A stretch of 64,000 nt of DNA from Paenibacillus timonensis (GTDB lineage: Bacteria > Bacillota > Bacilli > Paenibacillales > Paenibacillaceae), in contig NZ_WNZY01000023.1 of NCBI RefSeq assembly GCF_009725205.1, forward strand, positions 1 through 64,000, given 5' to 3'. The notes below the pieces were generated by a model that saw only the letters and a program-made list of their open reading frames with translations, was not told where the DNA came from and ran no database searches. Each line of letters begins with the position of its first letter. Positions within the stretch are counted from its first letter, which is position 1. Below, piece by piece: positions 9,601-17,486 of the stretch. A program made the translations under genes and the position numbers.

Positions 9601-9969
9601 TCGTTCCATTTGAGTCCAGTTCATCGAATTGTACCGCGACGAATTCCATATATTTTCACCATTATCCCAATCGCTGGGATCCTTGAATTTAGCCACTTGC
9701 ACACTTTTTATCTTGCGTCCAGGAAAATCAAAGGAATAAGGAAACGTTATGTTCACTGCTCCACCCGGGGTACCATCACCTGTCCAGTTTACCCCATCCG
9801 ATCTCCTCCAAATGTCTGAACTAAATAAGGCAACGAAGTAATATTTGTTAGGATCACCCTTGTCTTGAGTGGTTGGTAATGTACTAGCTGCCTCTACTTT
9901 TGGAGGAACCGAACAGTAACACAGTAATATTAAAGAAGTCAATACTGTTATTAAGACTCTCTTTAACAT
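6697..9969 (-). CDS. Large secreted protein, possibly DUF5704 type
   Basis: A 1090-residue exported protein of unknown function. The signal peptide is MLKRVLITVLTSLILLCYCS, with a cysteine near the end of the hydrophobic core that could make it a lipoprotein, although the following residues are not a clean lipobox. The N-terminal domain (about 30-285) contains two QDKGDP motifs. A Pro-Asp linker (PPPDPDPDP, about 290-298) and a Ser/Pro/Tyr-rich linker (about 450-490) separate it from a long C-terminal region. The layout resembles Paenibacillus DUF5704 proteins, recalled rather than searched. The N-terminal part is AT-richer than the rest, with the break near the Pro-Asp linker. It lies 14 bp downstream of a copper-amine-oxidase-N-domain gene and probably shares its transcript. 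Confidence 0.7.
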   Translation of the reverse strand: MLKRVLITVLTSLILLCYCSVPPKVEAASTLPTTQDKGDPNKYYFVALFSSDIWRRSDGVNWTGDGTPGGAVNITFPYSFDFPGRKIKSVQVAKFKDPSDWDNGENIWNSSRYNSMNWTQMERFMSNNFNSARSGTLTGVGTSTVSFKVQVTGTLTTSQLGNAGEDITHEGGGGLDPGVLGYRYYFPSMLTIELEPVQGKAVIKYFTTTGQSLDGIDGFRNETKQLIKDQLYSLKPMSAPTNYTYQGYQTKEDVEPVDGPQDKGDPPGFTYEGKFSTYYVYFYYEKKGGPPPDPDPDPVGQCTSPAPSGNSIDVPLNDPSVSAVIRADSRGSERFNVLDGIPTTESLYGNVLAKSYLSKNKFVEMSGTCSFDITVNRTYELTWDPGKEVTDEKGNKHIEPDPQLASETVTKSYTIERKYSFWVIDNLEVYKINEAALQNYAFEGNGIRISPSGYSPPSYATSKSSGYTPPSPPSTVEAPSGSRSGGKTKPDVSGENLKSYAEDAVDEVKVKNDSLTFNGSAVMNGSQTERAGQRPGQIPTATQISNNVLYSPGHVIPTSKTNKADQPSTGTIYYGLMSGNINGGSDKGFPIYGINSVTVHTPVVMYPGVSDDRAHNQKTTPAAGRSAIILDRPFTVMMPNSGQHTNDLGYGNRDYLKYIDSKQVRFPFDVYEGTKAAFYPKNTWIEVDKSREQFAFYLPVWVDEGFYAVEFRSIAHNAPPGATEQTNANLNLSHHIAYGTVPVDVIGRVYDFQVTDIADYNWEGVFRTATGSRTPTGASYWVGLNGIDGAPRGNPTQYTLPIRPGSHPLYKNAVIKTGYHFKFDLKTKGNMFNPLDQIAITPSFDFIDAASGTRQPVDLYYHTGSQSYVRIGSASDQVQRYVILNERLRNVPVEELTDTALYQYDHDYTFDQVGGIGRSQFVQWFIHKPSMQKTPVGSFSLLRLPAGVRTLIGPKTGIPFAVDPARVNAAVQRWYGEYSLPAELYAVPAGTNVAEYGRTHGGLTDRSAIFLKKGYIVVNFNIETVRNGDTGKPYLQYIRAPLMNQWAGMEGFARSVMDPYGRRYALKDGDVVFYHADLSSRDDFRPLVTH

Positions 9970-9983
9970 AGACCTATCTCCTC

Positions 9984-10901
9984 TTATTTAAACGGGTTCT
10001 CTATGACCGTTAAAGCATTGGAAGAGATATCTATCACAATGTAATCAACCAGTGCTAATTGAAATTTTCCAAAATTCGGGTCGAAATCTACATCATGACC
10101 GCTTTTGACCGCATAGGTCACAGTCTGCGTTTTATCTGGATTTGTTACTGAAAGACTCTTTATGGGGTTTCTTGATCTTGCACTAAATTGAGAACCAATA
10201 AAAAGCAAGTTAGAACCACCGTTTGTCGATACATGCATTTTCAACCCTTCAATACTTCCCTGCTTGACTGGCCATAGGTCATAAATCACCCGATCCCCAA
10301 TCTTCAAGGGAAGCTGATCCGCTTTAATCACGTTGACAGTGGTGTACTTTGTTCCCTCAACACTTGTTAGAACCCAGGTATGATCACCAATCAACTCTGT
10401 AAAGTTACCGATAGGTACATTCTTCACTCCAATATCTTCAGGAGTCGGTATTTCCTTTTTTCCTACCCAAACCCAATTTGCAGCTTGATCCCAGCTCACA
10501 GTTTCGCCCAGGTTTTCGCTAATAAAGCGCAGTGGCACATAAGTCCGGCCATTTACAGCTTTAGCTTGGATATCCATCTTCACCTCTTTACCATCAACCA
10601 CAGCGACGTTACTCCCAAGGGTAAGATCGATCGACTTTCCCTCCTTTTTGTAGGTCACGGTTTTGCCGCTGAAACTCACTTCGGCACCAAGGGCTTCGCC
10701 AACACCTCGGAGCGGTACTTGAATACGGCCGTTTTCCGATACCGGGTCGCCTCCTTCGAATTTCACCTTACGTCCATCGACCAAGACGGCCAGTTTAGGG
10801 CTACCAACAATGTCATTAGATCCAGCCGCTTTCGCATCCGAAACCTGAAATCCCCCAAGAACAATCACTCCAGAAATCAACACCGCCAACATTTTTTTCA
10901 T
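9984..10901 (-). CDS. Secreted copper amine oxidase N-terminal domain protein
   Basis: A 305-residue exported protein. The signal peptide MKKMLAVLISGVIVLGGFQ is followed by DAKAAG. Residues 35-150 form the duplicated Cu_amine_oxidN1 (stalk) domain, recognised by the paired motifs GRIQVPLRGVGEALG and GRTYVPLRFISENLG, each followed by VSxxGxTxxYK or VSWDQ. This domain is common on Paenibacillus surface proteins and carries no oxidase active site. The C-terminal 150 residues are beta-rich and unassigned. The start is ATG with GAGGAG 9 nt upstream; the GTG two codons earlier is only 3 nt from that site. First gene of a two-gene operon with the large secreted protein. The gene is AT-rich compared with the window. 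Confidence 0.85.
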   Translation of the reverse strand: MKKMLAVLISGVIVLGGFQVSDAKAAGSNDIVGSPKLAVLVDGRKVKFEGGDPVSENGRIQVPLRGVGEALGAEVSFSGKTVTYKKEGKSIDLTLGSNVAVVDGKEVKMDIQAKAVNGRTYVPLRFISENLGETVSWDQAANWVWVGKKEIPTPEDIGVKNVPIGNFTELIGDHTWVLTSVEGTKYTTVNVIKADQLPLKIGDRVIYDLWPVKQGSIEGLKMHVSTNGGSNLLFIGSQFSARSRNPIKSLSVTNPDKTQTVTYAVKSGHDVDFDPNFGKFQLALVDYIVIDISSNALTVIENPFK

Positions 10902-11038
10902 GATCACTAACTCCTCATCATTTTGTTTTCATAGACGTTTGCGAACCATCATTAAATCCCGACAAACCACCACAAGCCAATAACCACTCTACCGGCTGAA
11001 GTCAAAAACGCTCCCAGGACATACCGCCATTCCTACGC

Positions 11039-11067
11039 TTGTATGCATAAAATAAATTGGATACAAT
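11039..11067 (+). promoter_or_regulatory. Promoter without a downstream gene
   Basis: TTGTAT, 17-nt spacer, TACAAT on the plus strand. It is followed about 85 nt later by a terminator and by no plus-strand gene, so it probably drives a small RNA. Confidence 0.5.
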
Positions 11068-11073
11068 AAGGAT

Positions 11074-11158
11074 AAAGAAGGGACGAGGCACATTCGCCCC
11101 TCCCGGAAAAGGATGTTGCCCTAACGTTTGCGGCGGTGGGAGCCATCCTTTTTTTCTT
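11074..11158 (+). ncRNA. Candidate small RNA of about 85 nt
   Basis: Between a sigma-A-like promoter (11039-11067) and a terminator. A first small hairpin is formed by GAGG/CCTC near 11094-11111. The 3' hairpin pairs GGATG..CCC with GGG..CCATCC and ends in TTTTTTTC. No plus-strand gene follows, and an open frame on the opposite strand has a poorly placed ribosome site. It matches no RNA family I can recall. Confidence 0.4.
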
Positions 11159-11268
11159 TTGTCCGCAAACAGCATCTATTTAGGAAAAATATGCCTCCTC
11201 ACTTATTCGCTACCCTCTTCTATACACCTCCTTTGTTCTTGCTTTTCTGATAAATTCATCCATTTATG

Positions 11269-11335
11269 AAAACAAAAAAACACACCTGCCATCGGATTGA
11301 TGTCAAGGTGTGCTTCACCTGCCCTTTATTATAAT
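11269..11335 (-). ncRNA. Orphan copy of the nuclease-gene leader hairpin
   Basis: Minus-strand TATAAT (11328-11333) with TTTTCA 17 nt upstream, then GTGAAGCACACC at 11318-11307. A stem of about 12 bp (CACACCT / AGGTGTG plus CATC / GATG) follows, then a T-rich run of the form TTTTTTTGTTTT. The same GTGAAGCACAC start and T-rich end precede the genes at 22045-22695 and 31667-32332. Here no related gene follows. Confidence 0.55.
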
Positions 11336-11351
11336 CCATATCCTGTAAATT

Positions 11352-11389
11352 GAAAAGACACTCCATCCCTCCATAAGGAATAAAGTGTC
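11352..11389 (-). terminator. Terminator of the small membrane protein gene
   Basis: Minus strand GACACTTTATTCC / GGGATGGAGTGTC, a 13-bp stem with three G-T pairs, followed by TTTTC. Confidence 0.7.
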
Positions 11390-11432
11390 CTGGCTTATTT
11401 CATAGGATGAAATATGTATCCCTCGTTCTGGC

Positions 11433-11648
11433 TTAACTAAACCAAGTTTTGATCATAATCGCATCGGACGCCAAAAAGACCAAAAGGCTGATGATCCCGA
11501 AAGCGATCGCGAACAAGTTCTTCTTCGGGCGCTGGGTCACCAAGCGGATGACGCCGATCAAAATGATGATCGTAAACAAAATCATAAAAATATCAAACCC
11601 GTTAAATGTCGTTGTTTTTGCCGTTTCTTGCGCTGCTTCGAGCAACAT
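11433..11648 (-). CDS. Small two-helix membrane protein, DUF2759-like
   Basis: A 71-residue protein with two predicted membrane helices (FDIFMILFTIIILIGVIRLV and LFAIAFGIISLLVFLASDAI) joined by a short basic loop (TQRPKKN). Size and layout resemble the small DUF2759 (YqgW-like) proteins of Bacillales; this is recall, not a search. The start MLLEAAQ is fixed by GAGGAGG 7 nt upstream; the ATG 11 codons earlier has no site. A promoter of the form TTGCAT-17-TAACAT is possible about 55 nt upstream. It is a single-gene unit ending at the terminator 11352-11389. Function unknown. Confidence 0.7.
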   Translation of the reverse strand: MLLEAAQETAKTTTFNGFDIFMILFTIIILIGVIRLVTQRPKKNLFAIAFGIISLLVFLASDAIMIKTWFS

Positions 11649-11977
11649 CGCGAAACCTCCTCTTGAAATCCACGAAATCACAACTCTTCTTCTATGTTAT
11701 CTTCCCTCCGGTTCGGATGCAAGAGGAAAGACAAGTTTTTGTCAAACTTTTCGCTAAAAACATGCATTCACCGTCGGTTTTAACCCTTATCTTGTGTTAG
11801 AGGCCATTGACATATGTATTATCATCAGATCTTTAGTTGTTCATAAGTAAGTTTTATGTCCAGAAGTCCCTTTCATTATTTACGCTATATCTCAACTATG
11901 GTACCATGAAAATTAACATTATTCATAGTTTTGTTGTCGGAATTAACAAGCTCAAGGAATCAAAGGGAGGTTATCGC
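11649..11977. other. Divergent spacer upstream of the reductase
   Basis: A 329-bp AT-rich spacer. It holds a TTGACA near 11808 without a good -10 partner and a perfect palindrome ATGGTACCAT near 11898. I see no S-box, T-box or other riboswitch, so control of the reductase is unclear. Confidence 0.4.
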
Positions 11978-13615
11978 ATGGCGTATGAACCGATATGGAC
12001 CGCAGAGCCGGAGAAACTCAACAAATTTGAATTCGTCAAATTGGAAAAAGACGGCCTGGACGTGATCCGTACGATAATTGAAGAGTATGCGGTTAAAGGG
12101 TTCGACTCCATTCCAGCGGACGATATGGACCGTTTCAAATGGGCCGGCGTATATCAGCAAAAGCCGAAAGACGGACATTTCATGATGCGCGTGCGCATTA
12201 ATACAGGGATCATGACCACCGCGCAGGCGCGTGCCCTGACGGACATTGCCCGCTTATACGGACGTGACCTGGTGGACGTGACGACACGTCAAGCCATTCA
12301 ATTCCATTGGCTGCGCGTGGAGCATTTACCGGATATTTTTAAGCGGCTAGATGAGGTTGGCTTGTATTCCTACGAGGCTTGCGGTGACTGCCCGCGTACG
12401 ATCGTCGGCAACCCGCTCGCCGGAATCGACAAGGATGAATTGATCGATACGACGGAGATCGTCGAAGAGGTCAACCGATTTTTCCTGTTGAATCGGGACT
12501 TCTCTAATTTGCCGCGAAAATATAAGATGTCGATCTCCGCAAACGTCTATAATAATGCACAAGCAGAAATCAACGATTTGGCCTTAACACCGGCGATTAA
12601 AGTGATTGATGGCAAGGAAGTTATCGGGTTTCATGCCATGGTTGGCGGCGGTTTATCCGCAAAGCCACATTTGGCCAAAACGCTGGACATATTCGTAAGA
12701 CCGGAGGAAGTGCTGAAGGTAGCGATCGGGGTCACCACGATATTCCGTGATTACGGATACCGGGAGAAACGCCATCAAGCCCGCCTGAAATATCTGGTTG
12801 CCGACTGGGGACCGGAGAAATTCAAAGATAAACTAGTCGAGTTGGTTGGCGAGCTGGAATCTCGCGGGGAAGACAAAACCGTCGGCTGGCAAGCAGCCTA
12901 CTTTGACGGAGTCCATCCACAGAAGCAAGAAGGGCTTAACTATATCGGTCTCAACGTACCGGTGGGGCGGTTAAATGCCGATGAGCTGGAGCAATTGGCC
13001 GACGTGGCTGATCAATACGGTGACGGCAAAATCCGTACCACCATGTCTCAAAATATTTTGCTTAGCGGTATCCCCGACGACAAAGTGGAGGAAGCCCTTC
13101 AGGCACCGGTACTGCAACGGTTAACGCCGTTTCCGAAGCACTTTATGAGCCGGACCGTCTCCTGCACGGGCAATGAATTTTGCAACCTGGCCATCGTGGA
13201 AACGAAGCAACGCGCGGTCGAAGTGGCGGAGTATCTGGACGCACATGTGGCTTTGGACGAGAAGGTTCGAATCCACTTTATCGGCTGCCCGAATGCCTGC
13301 GGACAGAAGCACATCGCCGATATCGGATTGCAAGGCTCTTTGGTTAAAACGCCGGAGGGCATGGTCGATGCGTTCGACATTGCAGTAGGCGGTACCTTGG
13401 GTGGTGGAGCAAATGGTCCACAAGCCCAGTTTAACCAAGCACTGAAAGGACGCGTTAAAGGCGATCAAGTTGCCTATGTCCTTGAGCAGTTGCTGCTGTT
13501 CTACAAAACGAATCGGAATGCCTCCGAGTCCTTCCATGATTTCGTCCTTCGTGTTGGAGTCCCGGCGTTCCAAGAGCAATTAAGCCAGATCTTGGAGGCG
13601 GGAATCGCCTCGTAA
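11978..13615 (+). CDS. Siroheme nitrite/sulfite reductase, ferredoxin type
   Basis: Cytosolic six-electron reductase with coupled siroheme and 4Fe-4S cluster, reducing nitrite to ammonia or sulfite to sulfide. The four cluster cysteines lie in SCTGNEFC (about 394-400) and GCPNACG (about 436-440), the family signature. Two repeats of the ferredoxin-like and siroheme-binding halves make up the 545 residues, the usual length of single-chain NirA/Sir enzymes. The start MAYEPIW has GGGAGG 7 nt upstream; 47 codons of open frame before it lack a ribosome site. It stands alone, without cysJ, nasD or siroheme genes nearby, so the sequence does not decide between nitrite and sulfite. Confidence 0.88.
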   Translation: MAYEPIWTAEPEKLNKFEFVKLEKDGLDVIRTIIEEYAVKGFDSIPADDMDRFKWAGVYQQKPKDGHFMMRVRINTGIMTTAQARALTDIARLYGRDLVDVTTRQAIQFHWLRVEHLPDIFKRLDEVGLYSYEACGDCPRTIVGNPLAGIDKDELIDTTEIVEEVNRFFLLNRDFSNLPRKYKMSISANVYNNAQAEINDLALTPAIKVIDGKEVIGFHAMVGGGLSAKPHLAKTLDIFVRPEEVLKVAIGVTTIFRDYGYREKRHQARLKYLVADWGPEKFKDKLVELVGELESRGEDKTVGWQAAYFDGVHPQKQEGLNYIGLNVPVGRLNADELEQLADVADQYGDGKIRTTMSQNILLSGIPDDKVEEALQAPVLQRLTPFPKHFMSRTVSCTGNEFCNLAIVETKQRAVEVAEYLDAHVALDEKVRIHFIGCPNACGQKHIADIGLQGSLVKTPEGMVDAFDIAVGGTLGGGANGPQAQFNQALKGRVKGDQVAYVLEQLLLFYKTNRNASESFHDFVLRVGVPAFQEQLSQILEAGIAS

Positions 13616-13656
13616 TCCCATTTTATTTGAAGCAAGAGTTGTGATATTATGGGAGT

Positions 13657-13796
13657 TAGAAGGATACACTAAAAAAGAGCGGAGATGCGCGAACATCTCC
13701 ACTCGGCAACAGCCGCTTTTAAGGGCGGTTGACTGTGAACGGTTTTGTCTACTGAAATAGACCGGTACCTTGTTCGGGGCGGTCTATTTCTTTTTG
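13657..13796 (+). ncRNA. Antisense antitoxin RNA, RatA-like
   Basis: Starts after an extended -10 (TGATATTAT, 13642-13650) and ends at the stem GAAATAGACCG / CGGTCTATTTC plus TTTTT (13754-13795). A GGAGATG/CATCTCC hairpin lies at about 13681-13700. Its 3' end overlaps the last codons of the opposite-strand holin-like toxin, so it can pair with the toxin mRNA 3' end. The layout is that of TxpA/RatA type I toxin-antitoxin loci. Confidence 0.65.
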
Positions 13797-13897
13797 CTTT
13801 GGTTCAGTGCCATGACGATCGTAACGATCAGCCCGATCAGTGCAACATGAAGCGCACCAAAGCTAATCATTAACGCCAAAGCATCTTTTACCTCCAC
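13784..13897 (-). CDS. Holin-like type I toxin peptide, 37 aa
   Basis: A 37-residue peptide too short for routine gene calling: MEVKDALALMISFGALHVAL..., one membrane helix (about 6-31) and a basic tail NQSKKK. It matches the pattern of the 'putative holin-like toxin' (Hol_Tox) family: short polar start, one helix, Lys tail. The start is GTG with AAAGGAGG 8 nt upstream; an ATG two codons earlier is too close to that site. A TATAAT lies at 13966-13961 with a weak -35. Such peptides insert in the cell's own membrane and are held off by an antisense RNA, here proposed on the opposite strand at 13657-13796. Confidence 0.75.
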   Translation of the reverse strand: MEVKDALALMISFGALHVALIGLIVTIVMALNQSKKK

Positions 13898-13988
13898 AGG
13901 CATCACCTCCTTTACAGGAGACTAGCCGACCGCCCTTGCAGCCATTCTGTTGTTAGTGTAATTATACCATTAATGGAATATATTAATA

Positions 13989-14026
13989 TAAAAAGAAGCA
14001 GTCTCAATCTAAAGAGGCTGCTTCTT
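13989..14026 (-). terminator. uvrA terminator
   Basis: Minus-strand AAGAAGCAGCCTC, loop, GAGACTGCTTCTT followed by TTTATA, eight bases past the uvrA stop codon. Confidence 0.85.
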
Positions 14027-14034
14027 GATATCTT

Positions 14035-16923
14035 CTATACAACTTCCCGATCCTTCTCTTCCACTACGCTTAATTCCGCGGTGCGCTTGGCATCCCGCTT
14101 AAGAATTGGAGCCAGGTAACGTCCGGTATAGGAATTTTCGACCTTTACAATGTCCTCCGGCGTACCGGTGGCAATTATCGTTCCGCCGCCGCTGCCGCCT
14201 TCGGGACCTAAGTCGATTAGGTAATCCGCCGTCTTGATCACATCCAAATTATGCTCAATGACAAGGACCGTTTCTCCGGAGTCGACCAGGCGATGCAGTA
14301 CGGTAAGCAAACGATCGATATCATCGACATGCAAGCCGGTCGTAGGCTCGTCAAGGATGTAAATCGTTTTGCCCGTGCTGCGTCGATATAACTCCGAAGC
14401 CAGCTTCACACGTTGGGCTTCCCCGCCGGACAACGTTGTAGCCGGTTGCCCCAGGGTGACGTAACCCAAACCAACATCCAGCAGCGTTTGCAGCTTACGA
14501 TGAATCTTCGGAATGTTTTGGAAGAAGTCCGTGGCATCCTCGATCGTCATCTCGAGCACGTCGGCAATACTCTTGTTCTTATACTTCACTTCCAACGTCT
14601 CCCGGTTATACCGTTTACCCTTGCAGACTTCACAAGGAACGTATACATCGGGCAGGAAGTGCATTTCAATCTTGATGATCCCGTCCCCTTTGCAAGCTTC
14701 GCAGCGGCCGCCTTTGATGTTGAAGCTGAAGCGTCCTTTCTTATAGCCGCGCACCTTGGCTTCGGTCGTCTGCGAGAACAGATCACGAATGTCGTCAAAC
14801 ACCCCGGTGTACGTAGCCGGGTTGGAACGTGGCGTACGACCGATTGGAGATTGGTCGATATCGACGACCTTATCCACATGTTCAAGCCCTTTGATCTCTT
14901 TGTATTGTCCTGGACGCACTCTTGCCCGATTTAAGTCACGAGCCAATGTTTTATACAAAATCTCGTTGACGAGGGTCGACTTGCCAGAACCAGATACCCC
15001 GGTCACTGCCGAAAATACGCCGATCGGGAATTTCACATTGATGTTCTTCAGATTGTTCTCCTTGGCCCCTTTGACCTCCAACCAGCGGCCGTCCGGTTTG
15101 CGCCGTGATGCCGGCACCGGAATAAACTTCTTGCCACTTAAATACTGGCCGGTCAGGGAACGTGGGTCATCCATGACTTCCTGCGGTGTACCTTGCGAAA
15201 TCACTTGGCCCCCATGGATGCCTGCTCCAGGCCCAATATCAATAATATGATCCGCTGCCAGCATCGTATCTTCATCATGCTCGACAACGATCAACGTATT
15301 GCCGAGGTCACGCATGTGATTCAGTGTGGAGATCAATTTATCGTTGTCCCGTTGGTGCAGCCCGATGCTCGGTTCGTCAAGGATATACAGGACGCCCATC
15401 AGACTGGATCCGATCTGCGTAGCCAGCCGGATACGCTGCGCTTCGCCGCCGGATAACGTGCCAGCCGCCCGGCTGAGCGTCAGGTATTCCAGACCAACGT
15501 TCACCAAGAACCCGAGCCGACTATTGATTTCCTTCAAGATCAGATTGGCAATGGATTTTTCCTTTTCCGTGAGCTCCAGTTTATCAAAAAACTCTCTTGC
15601 ATCGCCAATCGACAAGGACGTCACGTGCGCGATGTTTTGGTTGTTGACCGTGACTGCGAGGACTTCCTTCTTCAACCGGTCACCATGACAGGTACTGCAA
15701 GGTTTAGAGCCCATAAACTCCTCAATGAACTCACGAATGCCCTCCGAAGCGGTATCGCGATAACGCCGTTCCAGGTTTGGAATGACCCCTTCAAATGTCA
15801 CATAGGCATCTCTACTCATACCGAAGTCATTCTCATAACGGAACCGAACCTTCGTATCGCCAGTTCCATACAGCAGCTTGTCCATCTGCTCCGCCGTTAG
15901 CTCGGAAACCGGAACATTTTGCGGAATATGAAAATGCTCGCAAACCGATCTCAAAAACTGTGGATAGTAGTTGGAGGTGCCACCCGCCCACGCTTCAAAA
16001 GCGCCCTCCTCAATGGATTTGGACGGATTGGAGACAAGCAAGTCCTTATCGATGATCATCTTCACGCCAAGTCCATCACACTCCGGACAAGCCCCAAACG
16101 GGCTGTTGAACGAAAACATCCGCGGCGACAGCTCCTCCATGCTAAACCCGCAAATCGGGCAAGCATAGTTGGAGCTAAAGCGAAGCTCCTCTTGGCCGAT
16201 TATATCGACGAGGATTTGTCCGCCGGACATCTTAAGCGCGGTTTCGATGGAATCCGCTAGTCGGCTGCGTGCATCTTCCTTCACGACAATCCGGTCGACG
16301 ATGACCTCGATCGTGTGCTTCTTATTCTTCTCGAGTTCAATATCCTCCGACAAGTCGCGTTGTTCGCCATCCACCCGAACCCGAACGAAACCTTGTTTGG
16401 CGATTTCACTGAATAAGCTTTTGTGCTCACCCTTTTTGCCGGAAATCACCGGAGCTAGAATCTGCAATCTCGTCCGTTCCGGATATTGCATAATGCGATC
16501 AACCATTTGCTCTACGGTCTGCGACGTGATCTCAATGCCGTGCTCCGGACAGTGCGGATGGCCAATCCGAGCAAACAAGAGACGGAGATAGTCATAAATT
16601 TCCGTGACCGTACCCACCGTTGAACGGGGGTTACGACTTGTCGTTTTCTGGTCGATGGAAATGGCCGGGGACAATCCTTCGATCGAATCCACGTCCGGCT
16701 TATCCATTTGCCCCAAGAACTGCCGCGCATACGCGGATAGCGACTCAACGTAACGACGTTGTCCCTCCGCATAAATGGTATCAAAAGCAAGCGAGGACTT
16801 GCCGGAGCCGCTCAGCCCCGTAAGCACGACAAACTTGTCGCGCGGTATCGTGATATCTATGTTTTTCAGATTATGCGCTCTGGCGCCTTTAATGACGATA
16901 CTCTCACTACCCAACAACTTCAT
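14035..16923 (-). CDS. uvrA: UvrABC excision nuclease subunit A
   Basis: Damage-recognition ATPase of nucleotide excision repair; it loads UvrB on lesions. The sequence is a duplicated ABC ATPase: Walker [10 protein letters not shown] near residue 36 and GVSGSGKST near 645, two LSGGEAQR signatures, and zinc-binding CxxC pairs (CPICG...CPECD; CEACK...CEVCK). Length 962, as usual. The ATG at 16923 sits directly against GGGAG with no spacing. TTG codons 3 and 4 lie 6 and 9 nt from that site, so the true start may be two or three codons in. uvrB lies 736 bp upstream, separated by repeats instead of the usual tight uvrBA junction. Confidence 0.96.
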   Translation of the reverse strand: MKLLGSESIVIKGARAHNLKNIDITIPRDKFVVLTGLSGSGKSSLAFDTIYAEGQRRYVESLSAYARQFLGQMDKPDVDSIEGLSPAISIDQKTTSRNPRSTVGTVTEIYDYLRLLFARIGHPHCPEHGIEITSQTVEQMVDRIMQYPERTRLQILAPVISGKKGEHKSLFSEIAKQGFVRVRVDGEQRDLSEDIELEKNKKHTIEVIVDRIVVKEDARSRLADSIETALKMSGGQILVDIIGQEELRFSSNYACPICGFSMEELSPRMFSFNSPFGACPECDGLGVKMIIDKDLLVSNPSKSIEEGAFEAWAGGTSNYYPQFLRSVCEHFHIPQNVPVSELTAEQMDKLLYGTGDTKVRFRYENDFGMSRDAYVTFEGVIPNLERRYRDTASEGIREFIEEFMGSKPCSTCHGDRLKKEVLAVTVNNQNIAHVTSLSIGDAREFFDKLELTEKEKSIANLILKEINSRLGFLVNVGLEYLTLSRAAGTLSGGEAQRIRLATQIGSSLMGVLYILDEPSIGLHQRDNDKLISTLNHMRDLGNTLIVVEHDEDTMLAADHIIDIGPGAGIHGGQVISQGTPQEVMDDPRSLTGQYLSGKKFIPVPASRRKPDGRWLEVKGAKENNLKNINVKFPIGVFSAVTGVSGSGKSTLVNEILYKTLARDLNRARVRPGQYKEIKGLEHVDKVVDIDQSPIGRTPRSNPATYTGVFDDIRDLFSQTTEAKVRGYKKGRFSFNIKGGRCEACKGDGIIKIEMHFLPDVYVPCEVCKGKRYNRETLEVKYKNKSIADVLEMTIEDATDFFQNIPKIHRKLQTLLDVGLGYVTLGQPATTLSGGEAQRVKLASELYRRSTGKTIYILDEPTTGLHVDDIDRLLTVLHRLVDSGETVLVIEHNLDVIKTADYLIDLGPEGGSGGGTIIATGTPEDIVKVENSYTGRYLAPILKRDAKRTAELSVVEEKDREVV

Positions 16924-16943
16924 CTCCCTTTTTTAGATGTAAT

Positions 16944-17106
16944 CCAAAAATTGACTTTTGATCACGAGGCAAAGTCCTGAAGCCCATTCGGCATCGAATC
17001 TTGAGTTCAGCCCGGGGTTTCCGTTGCTCACGTAGCCCTAACTACGCTCCGCTACTCAACCCCTGGCTTCACTCAACCTTCTCGGTGCTGAAAAGTCAAT
17101 TTTTGG
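16944..17106. repeat. Family 1 inverted-repeat element, copy a
   Basis: 163 bp with perfect 16-bp terminal inverted repeats (CCAAAAATTGACTTTT and its complement). The core shared by all copies is TCGAATCTTGA.TTCAG, GTTGCTCACGTAG, CTACGCTCCGCTACTC and CAACCTTCTCGGTGCTGA. It lies in the uvrB-uvrA spacer. Confidence 0.85.
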
Positions 17107-17121
17107 ACTTCATTTTATGAT

Positions 17122-17286
17122 GTTTAAAAATCGGCTTCCCATCACGATGTTATTCGTAGGAGCGTATTCGGCATCGAATCTTGAATTCAGTCGGTCGCTC
17201 CGTTGCTCACGTAGGTCTGCCTACGCTCCGCTACTCCCTCTCTCCTTCATCCAACCTTCTCGGTGCTGATAACCCGATTCCTAAAC
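17122..17286. repeat. Family 1 inverted-repeat element, copy b
   Basis: 165 bp. The ends GTTTAAAAATCGG / CCGATTCCTAAAC are complementary at 11 of 13 positions and differ from those of copy a. Same core, same orientation, directly after copy a. Confidence 0.85.
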
Positions 17287-17298
17287 TATGATAGTAAC

Positions 17299-17486
17299 CT
17301 AACGGAACGTAGAGACGTTATTCGATCATTTCCCGGATATTTCCCGGTTTAACGGAACACAGAGACCTTATTGGGCATATATCTCAGCGTTTACGGTCAT
17401 TCTCGAGTAAATAGCGTCTCCTCGTTCCGTTAGAATGAAAACCGGTAGTTCTTAGAGCTAATAAGGTCGCTCAGTTCCTTTACAAT
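17299..17486. repeat. Family 2 four-unit palindromic element R1
   Basis: Two forward units (TAACGGAACNNAGAGACNTT type) start at 17299 and 17349, and two reverse units (AATA..G / GTTCCGTTA type) at about 17407 and 17458, a 50-bp pitch in each half. ATTTCCCG motifs fill the forward spacer. Beyond it, 17487-17659 shows nothing I can name. Confidence 0.8.

Noticed and set aside
10990..11190. Opposite-strand peptide of about 58 residues (MLFADKRKKGWLPPPQ...)
   Set aside because: GGAGG lies about 17 nt from the ATG, too far, and the stretch is better explained by a promoter-terminator small RNA.
11649..11977. SAM riboswitch or T-box before the nitrite/sulfite reductase
   Set aside because: No kink-turn, specifier or terminator/antiterminator pair is visible.
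17299..17486. CRISPR array, because short units recur at about 50-bp pitch
   Set aside because: Only two units per orientation, the units vary, spacers share motifs and no cas genes are present.
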